From contig CASEAJ010000004.1 in the NCBI GenBank assembly GCA_949285425.1, forward strand, positions 1 to 64,000: a stretch of 64,000 nt of DNA, written 5' to 3'. Under the pieces are notes generated by a model. The model was given only the letters and a program-made list of their open reading frames with translations, was not told the origin of the DNA and made no database searches. How positions within the stretch are numbered: the first letter of the stretch is position 1; every line of letters begins with the position of its first letter. The translations under genes and the position numbers were made by a program. This stretch comes from an uncultured Porphyromonadaceae bacterium (GTDB lineage: Bacteria; Bacteroidota; Bacteroidia; Bacteroidales; Paludibacteraceae). Shown one piece after another: positions 58,224 to 64,000 of the stretch.

Positions 58224-59213
58224 ATGAAAATAAAAGCAATAAAAACGGTAATACCTCTGCTGGCAGCAGCACTCTTCTCGGCTTGCGAAGATGTAGAGGT
58301 ATTGCAACCTTTTGCCGCCATGTCGGTGGAAGGCAACCGATATGTTTACAACATCAATGAAACCATGGAGGTGCACTTTACCGGACAGGCCGAAAACGTG
58401 GTCATATATACCGGTGATGCTGACCATGACTATGAGTTGCGCGAACAGAGCAATTATGGTCTGGTAGTCAACAAAGGCTTGTTCACCTATTCATACCAAC
58501 AGCCTGGCAACTACAAAGTGGTATGCGTGGCCACCAACCATGGAGATGCAGGCAACATCATCAAACGTGACACCTGCTCGTTCATGGTACGGGTAATCGA
58601 TGATGATACAACCATCGAACGCCTTTCGGCTCCACAGGTATTCTACGATGAAGTATTTGCCGATGCGCTCAATGAAACCGATTGGCTGTTACCGCTTCCA
58701 AGAAAGATATTGTTCAATGGCGCAGACCGTCCTGTATCGCTCGACCAAAGGTTGAAGTTCTATATCAACTCCGCATCAACGATGGTATTGATAAATGGCG
58801 AGGAATTCAATTCTACGACAAAATACGATTTGGAAAACGTGCTCGACATCACGGTGAGATCATACGAAGGAACGGAACGTCCATATAAATTGTACACGGT
58901 AAACTACGGTGAATTCAAAACTTTTGAAATGTTGGGTGTGGTCGGTACGCTCACCCGATCGGAATTCGACTACAGCTATTATGAAATCAACCTGGAAGTA
59001 CTGGCGGGCAGTGATGTGAGTGCGGTAGCCCCCATATTCACCTTGTATGAAAATACGAAAGTGTATGTGGACGACGCGGAGCAAGTGTCGGGCACCACGG
59101 TGCAGGACTTCACCCAGCCGGTGACCTACCGCTTCGTGGCCTCGCATCCCGACAACCCGGACATCACGACCGAGTCCACTTGCGTGGTGACCGTGACTGT
59201 AGCGGCTGAGTAA
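58224..59213 (+). CDS. Surface lipoprotein with Ig/PKD-like domains (SusE position)
   Basis: The 329-residue lipoprotein has a lipobox (LFSAC near residue 20) and three beta-rich parts: a PKD-like domain (about 25-130, SYQQPGNYKVVCVA), a DUF5018-like middle part and a C-terminal Ig-like part. It follows SusD, where PULs usually code a glycan-binding surface protein, and probably fills that role. A TTG six nt upstream could also start translation, but the ATG at 58224 begins the signal peptide. I see no SusE/F modules like those of PUL 1. Confidence 0.65.
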   Translation: MKIKAIKTVIPLLAAALFSACEDVEVLQPFAAMSVEGNRYVYNINETMEVHFTGQAENVVIYTGDADHDYELREQSNYGLVVNKGLFTYSYQQPGNYKVVCVATNHGDAGNIIKRDTCSFMVRVIDDDTTIERLSAPQVFYDEVFADALNETDWLLPLPRKILFNGADRPVSLDQRLKFYINSASTMVLINGEEFNSTTKYDLENVLDITVRSYEGTERPYKLYTVNYGEFKTFEMLGVVGTLTRSEFDYSYYEINLEVLAGSDVSAVAPIFTLYENTKVYVDDAEQVSGTTVQDFTQPVTYRFVASHPDNPDITTESTCVVTVTVAAE

Positions 59214-59268
59214 GCGGCGTGAAAAGTTTTTGTAATCAATACAATCGAATGAAATAAAACAAGTATCT

Positions 59269-59751
59269 ATGAAAAAGCGGAATTTATGGGCCATAGCCTT
59301 TCTGGCTTTCCCTTGCCTGTGTGCGATGGGGGAAGACGTGTACGTGTACAGCGATGCTGCCGGTGAGCCGGTTCAAGCCTTTACGGGCATCCGTAAAATC
59401 ACCTTTTCGGAAAATGCTATGCAGGTGATGGCGGCTGATGGTACTTCTTCGGAAGTGCTCTTTACCGATTTCCATTATTTTACATTTGTTGAGAAAGAAA
59501 ATTCGGGCATAGCAGCTTCGGAGGTGTCGGGTGCGGTCGTGTTCCTCGGCAATGGCAACCACCTTTCGGTGGCTTCCGACAAGGTGATAAACCGAATAGA
59601 GATGTTCTCGGCCAGCGGGAACAAGGTGGTTGACGATGCCCCCCTGTCCTGCGAATATGACCAATCCATTGAAACGTGCCCCGCAGGCTTGTACATTGTA
59701 AAGGTAACGTTGGGCGACAAGCAAGAATTTCATAAAATCATTAAAAAATAA
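59269..59751 (+). CDS. Small secreted protein made mainly of a T9SS-like sorting domain
   Basis: The 160-residue protein has a signal peptide (to about residue 21), a short beta module (AFTGIRKITFSENAMQVM and DFHYFTF, about 36-72) and a C-terminal segment (about 85-160: IEMFSASGNKVVDD, CPAGLYIVKVTLG, FHKIIKK) like a T9SS sorting domain. No passenger enzyme is present. The next protein starts with a related module but lacks the sorting part. It may be the remnant of a larger protein or a small surface factor. It lies 5 nt before the GDPD gene. Confidence 0.6.
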   Translation: MKKRNLWAIAFLAFPCLCAMGEDVYVYSDAAGEPVQAFTGIRKITFSENAMQVMAADGTSSEVLFTDFHYFTFVEKENSGIAASEVSGAVVFLGNGNHLSVASDKVINRIEMFSASGNKVVDDAPLSCEYDQSIETCPAGLYIVKVTLGDKQEFHKIIKK

Positions 59752-59756
59752 GACAG

Positions 59757-61739
59757 ATGAACACAAGACACATCATACTGGCAAGCATTCTCTCCGTGGG
59801 GGCATGGTCGTTGGCTGGCCAGGAAAACATATGCATATTCAATAGCGATGATATGGTGTACACCGGTTCCACGGCAGAGATAGACCGGGTGGCATTGGAG
59901 GAAAACAACACGCAAGTGTCCCTGTACGACACCGACGGGGCTGTGCTGTACAGCGCGAGCCGCTCGGCCATAGACAGCATGGTATTCACCCGGAAGCCGG
60001 TGGCCGATGTGCTGGACGTGGTGTTCAAGACGGATGGCACGGCGGAAGATGTTTCGCCCATGAAAAACGTGGTTGCCACATCGGCTAGTGGAGCTTTGAC
60101 CACTTATTACAATAGCACTTACCGGCGTTTCGTGGCCAAGTTCAGCAACACGTGGGCAGGGGCAACGTCGGGCTACTACCGCGTGGACTATGCCAACAAC
60201 CAGGCTTTCAAGGATGCCCTTGCCGATGGACACACGCTCGAGGCCGTCGTCATGGCCGACTATACCGCCCCCATAGCGAACGGCGAGGCCAAGTTCTTCG
60301 CCTCGCACGAACGTGGCGGCACGGGGCTCATGGTATGCAAAACCAACAACGGCATGAATGGCCAGAATGAACTTACGTTCCTGCCCAACGTCTCTACTAC
60401 GGGTAGTAGCACTTGGCGGTGGGCTACGACCGGCATAGTGCCGCAGCCCAAAGTATATTACCACATCATTGGCGTGTGGGACAAGGAAGCCGGGGAAGCC
60501 AGGGTATATGTGAATGGCGAGTTGAAAAACACGGTTGCTGCCGAGGGCGATTTTGTGTTCCCGGCAAGCACTTCCAATTGGCTTGCCATTGGTTGCGATG
60601 CCGGCCCTACAGCTCAGTTGGGATGGATTGGGGATGTGGTCGTGGCCCGCATATATGATGCTCCTCTTACGAGCCAGGAGGTTGCCGTGTTGTGGGAAGA
60701 GGTGAGCAGCCTGCAAAACAATCCGGTTCCCGATATGGTCAGCCAGATTGATTTCATTTCGGGCATTGCCGTCAAGGTGGGTGCTACTTATACCATTTCC
60801 GGGCAAGGCTTTGCCGAAGGCGACCAAATCATATTCACATCCGTTGCCAGTGAGGCCGACACATACACCTTGGCTTGTGACCTTGTGGGCGACACGGGCG
60901 TGAAAGTCACCATCCCCGGAGGTTTTGCGAGCGGGCAATACCGCATGATGCTGACCAGGGGCGAAGCTCAGCAGGACTTGGGGCTGACCACGCTTGAAGT
61001 GGTGGAAGAAATGCCCCGGCCCGCCGAGGTCATCGCCCACAGGGGTTACTGGGACACGGAAGGCTCTGCCCAAAACTCGTTGGCTGCCATCCGCGAAGCG
61101 CAGGAACTGGACCTTTACGGCTCGGAACTCGATGTGTGGCTCACCACCGATGGTCATATCGTGCTGAACCACGATGAAACGCTAAGTGGCGTGTCTATCC
61201 AAAACTCGACTTACGACCAGGTGAAAAACCTCACCTTGGGGAACGGTGAGAAAATACCCCGCTTGAGCCAGTGTCTGGAACTTGTAAAGAACAGTGAAAG
61301 CCCCACCAAACTGATTATAGAAATCAAAACCCACTCCACGGCCGAGCGCAACATGGCGGTGGCCAAAGCCGTGGTGGACACGGTGGCCTATTGGGGCGTG
61401 GGCGACAAGGTGGAATACATCGCTTTCGACCTGGAAGTGTGCAAGGAACTGGTAAGGCTCGACAGCCATGCCAAGGTGGCCTACCTGTCGGGCGGCATGG
61501 CACCACAGGCGTTGGACGACTTGGGGATAACCGGCTTGGATTACAACATATCCGAGTTCCGCAACAATCCCCAGTGGATACAGCAGGCGAAAGAGCTGGG
61601 CATGACAGTCAACGTGTGGACGGTGAACTCGATGGGCGACATGGCGGAAATGACAAACGCCGGTGTCCAATACATCACGACGGACAAGCCGTTGGATGCT
61701 TTGAGAGTGAAACAGTATTATGAGGAAAACAGTAAGTAA
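59757..61739 (+). CDS. Secreted LamG-like plus glycerophosphodiester phosphodiesterase (GDPD) protein
   Basis: The 660-residue protein has a signal peptide, a short N-terminal module (about 22-78), a LamG/concanavalin-like domain (about 85-315, IIGVWDKEAGEARVYVNGEL), a beta-rich linker and a C-terminal GDPD barrel (about 418-655). GDPD catalytic motifs are present: AHRGYWDT, SELDVWLTTDGHIVLNHDETL in two parts, IIEIKTH and WTVNS. The family cleaves glycerophosphodiesters to glycerol-3-phosphate and an alcohol. In a SusC/D locus it may remove glycerophosphate groups from the glycan, though lipid head groups are the classical substrate. It lacks a T9SS domain and a lipobox. Confidence 0.82.
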   Translation: MNTRHIILASILSVGAWSLAGQENICIFNSDDMVYTGSTAEIDRVALEENNTQVSLYDTDGAVLYSASRSAIDSMVFTRKPVADVLDVVFKTDGTAEDVSPMKNVVATSASGALTTYYNSTYRRFVAKFSNTWAGATSGYYRVDYANNQAFKDALADGHTLEAVVMADYTAPIANGEAKFFASHERGGTGLMVCKTNNGMNGQNELTFLPNVSTTGSSTWRWATTGIVPQPKVYYHIIGVWDKEAGEARVYVNGELKNTVAAEGDFVFPASTSNWLAIGCDAGPTAQLGWIGDVVVARIYDAPLTSQEVAVLWEEVSSLQNNPVPDMVSQIDFISGIAVKVGATYTISGQGFAEGDQIIFTSVASEADTYTLACDLVGDTGVKVTIPGGFASGQYRMMLTRGEAQQDLGLTTLEVVEEMPRPAEVIAHRGYWDTEGSAQNSLAAIREAQELDLYGSELDVWLTTDGHIVLNHDETLSGVSIQNSTYDQVKNLTLGNGEKIPRLSQCLELVKNSESPTKLIIEIKTHSTAERNMAVAKAVVDTVAYWGVGDKVEYIAFDLEVCKELVRLDSHAKVAYLSGGMAPQALDDLGITGLDYNISEFRNNPQWIQQAKELGMTVNVWTVNSMGDMAEMTNAGVQYITTDKPLDALRVKQYYEENSK

Positions 61740-61746
61740 ATGGAAT

Positions 61747-63699
61747 ATGAAGACGATGAAGATTTTCATGATTGTGACCGCTTTGATGGTGGTCAACAGT
61801 GTGTTCGCCGTGCGCAAAGACCCTTATTCCTCTTCCCGCATCTTTTGGGACAGGACCAGTGAGAAAACCTTGTTTTCATCGGGCAACTATGCCCGCATCA
61901 TCCAGTTGCAGGACGGGCGCATCATGGCGGCTGCCGAGGCTGGTGGCGGCATTTCGGTATGTTACAGCAGCAATTACGGGCAAACGTGGACTTCGCCCGA
62001 GGTCATCATCCGCAGTGCTAACAAAGTGCCTTATGCTGTGCCCGACCTTATCCAACTGACCGACGGCACCATCATCGTGGGCTTCAATCCACGGCCGTCC
62101 GAACCGTATAGCGAAGACCGCAAGTTTGGCATCCGGGCCGTGCGCAGTACCGACAACGGGAACACGTGGAGCAATGCCATCTTCATATTCGATGCGCAGC
62201 ACACGTTCAACGACGGGTGCTGGGAACCCTCGTTCCTGGAATTGCCTTCGGGCGAGCTGCAATGCTATTTTGCCAACGAAAATGATTTCACGTCGAGCAA
62301 CGAGCAGTGCATTTCCATGTGCCGCTCGTTCGACAAAGGGCTGACGTGGAGCGAGCCGGTGCGCATATCCTTCCGTCCCGGTACGCGCGACGGGATGCCC
62401 GTGCCCATCCTGACCGATGCCGGCGAGATTGTCGTCATCATCGAGGACAACGGCTGGCCGGGCCGTTCGGGCTTCCGGGCGACCACGGTGCGTTGCTCGT
62501 TGGAAGACAATTGGAGCAGCGTGGTGGGGGCGGACAGTCCGAACCGCAACATGATATTCGCCAACGAGGAGGACAAGCGGTATGCCTCGGCGGCTCCCTA
62601 CCTGCGCCAGCTGGCCACGGGCGAAACCATCGCTTCCTGGCAAGGCGACTACGGCGATCGCGCCGGGGTGAGCTCGGATGCTTACGGCATGTTCGTGGCG
62701 GTGGGCGATGCGGATGCGAAGAATTTCAAAGGCATCACCGCCCCGTTCGACTTGGGCATGTCGGAGCACTCGTTGTGGAATTCGGTCACTTCGGTGGGCG
62801 ATGGCAGCGTTATTGCCTTAGGTTCTATCGGCGATGCCAATACCGGCAATGCCATCCACATGGTGAAAGGCTACCCCATGAAACACTTCGAGGCCAACTA
62901 CGGTACACCCACCCTTGATGGCACTTTTGTAGGTGATGAATGGACGAGCAAAAATGCACAGCAGGTTATCTTGGGACAAGTGACAGGCAACCGCACCACC
63001 GCCGATTTCCTGTACGACGAACACAACCTGTACTTCACAGCCCGGGTGATAGACCGCGACATCTTCACGGACAAAGTGGACAACGATGGAGTGTTCTTGT
63101 CTCTGGACATGCTGAATGCCTGTGACACCTATCCGCAAACAGGCATGTTCCGCTTTTTCTTCAATGTGGACGGTACACTTTCCATGGAATACGGGGAAAA
63201 CAACCGCTGGAACGTTGCTGAAAACACGAACGGAGTAAACTACCTGGTATCGGTGAAGTCATTCTACTATGATATAGAAGTAGCCATCCCCTGGCAAGTG
63301 CTCGGCTTAGAAACCGCACCAAAGCCAGAAAATGTGATGCGCGTGAACATTGAAGTAAGGAACCGGATAGAGGGAGCTATTGAGACAGAAAAGATAACCG
63401 ACACCGAAACGAAAGAGTCCTGGACCTGGATGGAATTCCGGCTGAATGAAAACACCAGCGGCATATCCACCACAACAGCCTCTGCCGTAACGACAAGCAT
63501 GGAAAATGGCGTTCTGCACATTGAAGCAGAGAGCGACATGAATATGGTCGAGTTGTATGCTCTCAATGGAGCCCTATTGTATAGAGCAGTTGCATGCGGT
63601 CATTCCCTTCATATTCCTCTTTCGTTTTCCGAAAGAGGAATATTGAAAATACAATTAGCTAACGGACAAACTCTGAGCAAAAAAATCATGTCATTCTAA
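61747..63699 (+). CDS. Sialidase-fold (BNR) glycosidase with CBM9-like and T9SS-like domains
   Basis: The 650-residue protein has a signal peptide (ending NSVFAVRK), a six-bladed propeller (about 35-380) with Asp-box motifs STDNGNTW and SFDKGLTW and a decayed SSNYGQTW, a CBM9-like domain (about 385-565, LDGTFVGDEW) and a C-terminal T9SS-like segment (about 585-650, KKIMSF end). The motif NYARIIQLQDG stands where sialidases have FRIP and where exo-arabinanases (GH93) have a YPR stretch, so either activity is possible. The start is 7 nt after the GDPD stop; an earlier ATG inside that gene is less likely. Confidence 0.75.
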   Translation: MKTMKIFMIVTALMVVNSVFAVRKDPYSSSRIFWDRTSEKTLFSSGNYARIIQLQDGRIMAAAEAGGGISVCYSSNYGQTWTSPEVIIRSANKVPYAVPDLIQLTDGTIIVGFNPRPSEPYSEDRKFGIRAVRSTDNGNTWSNAIFIFDAQHTFNDGCWEPSFLELPSGELQCYFANENDFTSSNEQCISMCRSFDKGLTWSEPVRISFRPGTRDGMPVPILTDAGEIVVIIEDNGWPGRSGFRATTVRCSLEDNWSSVVGADSPNRNMIFANEEDKRYASAAPYLRQLATGETIASWQGDYGDRAGVSSDAYGMFVAVGDADAKNFKGITAPFDLGMSEHSLWNSVTSVGDGSVIALGSIGDANTGNAIHMVKGYPMKHFEANYGTPTLDGTFVGDEWTSKNAQQVILGQVTGNRTTADFLYDEHNLYFTARVIDRDIFTDKVDNDGVFLSLDMLNACDTYPQTGMFRFFFNVDGTLSMEYGENNRWNVAENTNGVNYLVSVKSFYYDIEVAIPWQVLGLETAPKPENVMRVNIEVRNRIEGAIETEKITDTETKESWTWMEFRLNENTSGISTTTASAVTTSMENGVLHIEAESDMNMVELYALNGALLYRAVACGHSLHIPLSFSERGILKIQLANGQTLSKKIMSF

Positions 63700-63743
63700 C
63701 CCGAATTATCCCATTTTCTTACAACATCATTATTTTGAATCAA

Positions 63744-64000
63744 ATGAAAACATTCAGCCACTTTTTACTGACAGCCTTCATCGCCATAACTTGTATCAGC
63801 TGCAAAACAGCAAAAGAAAACAGTTGCAATGAAATAGAATTTGCCGACCCGACCATATTCGTGGAAAACGGGAAATACTACCTGACCGGTACCCGCAACC
63901 GCGCACCCGAAGGTTTTGCTTTGCTTGAATCGACCGATTTGAAAACTTGGAAAACCGTGAATGGCGATACACTCGCACTAATCCTGCGCAAAGGCGATAG
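63744..64000 (+). CDS. GH43-type lipoprotein, cut by the window end
   Basis: The first 85 residues are visible, with no stop before the window ends. A lipoprotein signal (ITCISC) is followed by FADPTIFVENGKYYLTGT, the opening blade of a five-bladed GH43-type propeller with the general-base Asp in ADPTI, and then ALLESTDLKTWK. Arabinanase or xylosidase activity is typical for GH43, but GH130 or related folds begin similarly. It lies 44 nt after the sialidase-fold gene and continues PUL 2. Confidence 0.7.
   Translation, partial: MKTFSHFLLTAFIAITCISCKTAKENSCNEIEFADPTIFVENGKYYLTGTRNRAPEGFALLESTDLKTWKTVNGDTLALILRKGD

Overview
The window is chromosomal DNA of a Bacteroidales bacterium. The evidence is two SusC/SusD polysaccharide utilisation loci (PULs), promoters of the Bacteroidetes type (TTTG, 19-21 nt, TAnnTTTG), weak Shine-Dalgarno signals, N-succinylornithine-type arginine synthesis (argF'), an ApgM-type proposed homoserine kinase, and several secreted proteins ending in what look like type IX secretion (T9SS) sorting domains. 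The last point argues against typical gut Bacteroides and for a Prevotellaceae, Porphyromonadaceae or similar lineage. I cannot name the species.

Layout. 1-2.2 kb (minus): a membrane protein and a split ThrE-type amino acid exporter. 2.2-3.3 kb: gene-free and rich in repeats. 3.3-4.6 kb: metK. 5.0-23.4 kb: PUL 1, with GH31, a SusE/F-like protein, a TPR/HTH membrane regulator, a second SusE/F-like protein, SusC, SusD, SusE, a GH66 dextranase and a SusB-like GH97. This set points to dextran or another alpha-1,6-glucan. The two transcription units on either side of the regulator share an upstream block with matching spacing, which is the best operator candidate in the window. 23.6-26.9 kb (minus): thrC, a DUF4468 protein and apgM. 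27.4-32.0 kb: S41 protease, pnuC, an esterase/beta-propeller gene that looks inserted, and a metallophosphoesterase. 32.5-36.3 kb: a PLP-dependent decarboxylase (probably arginine) convergent with a fused NfnA/NfnB-type oxidoreductase. 36.5-38 kb: a secreted HIUase (transthyretin-like) and an unknown secreted protein. 38.2-45.3 kb: GH97 alpha-galactosidase-type enzyme, DUF1016 nuclease, argF', argB, an esterase and argE. 45.5-48.8 kb: a TonB-dependent receptor and purM. 49.1-64 kb: PUL 2, with GH2, an ELWxxDGT-repeat protein, SusC, SusD, a surface lipoprotein, a small sorting-domain protein, a LamG-GDPD protein, a sialidase-fold propeller with a CBM9-like domain, and the start of a GH43-type lipoprotein cut off by the window edge. 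The substrate of PUL 2 is unknown; a phosphodiesterase inside a glycan locus is its most unusual feature.

How they work together. In PUL 1, SusC/D and the SusE-like proteins would bind and import alpha-glucan pieces cut at the surface by GH66. GH31 and GH97 would release glucose, and the TPR regulator would sense the sugar and switch on both units. Between the genes lie at least four repeat families: a ~73-84 bp tandem element that carries a promoter -7 box, arrays with CTATAG every 22 nt, short TGACGAG-type repeats, and a MITE-like inverted repeat. They may drive or rearrange the neighbouring genes.
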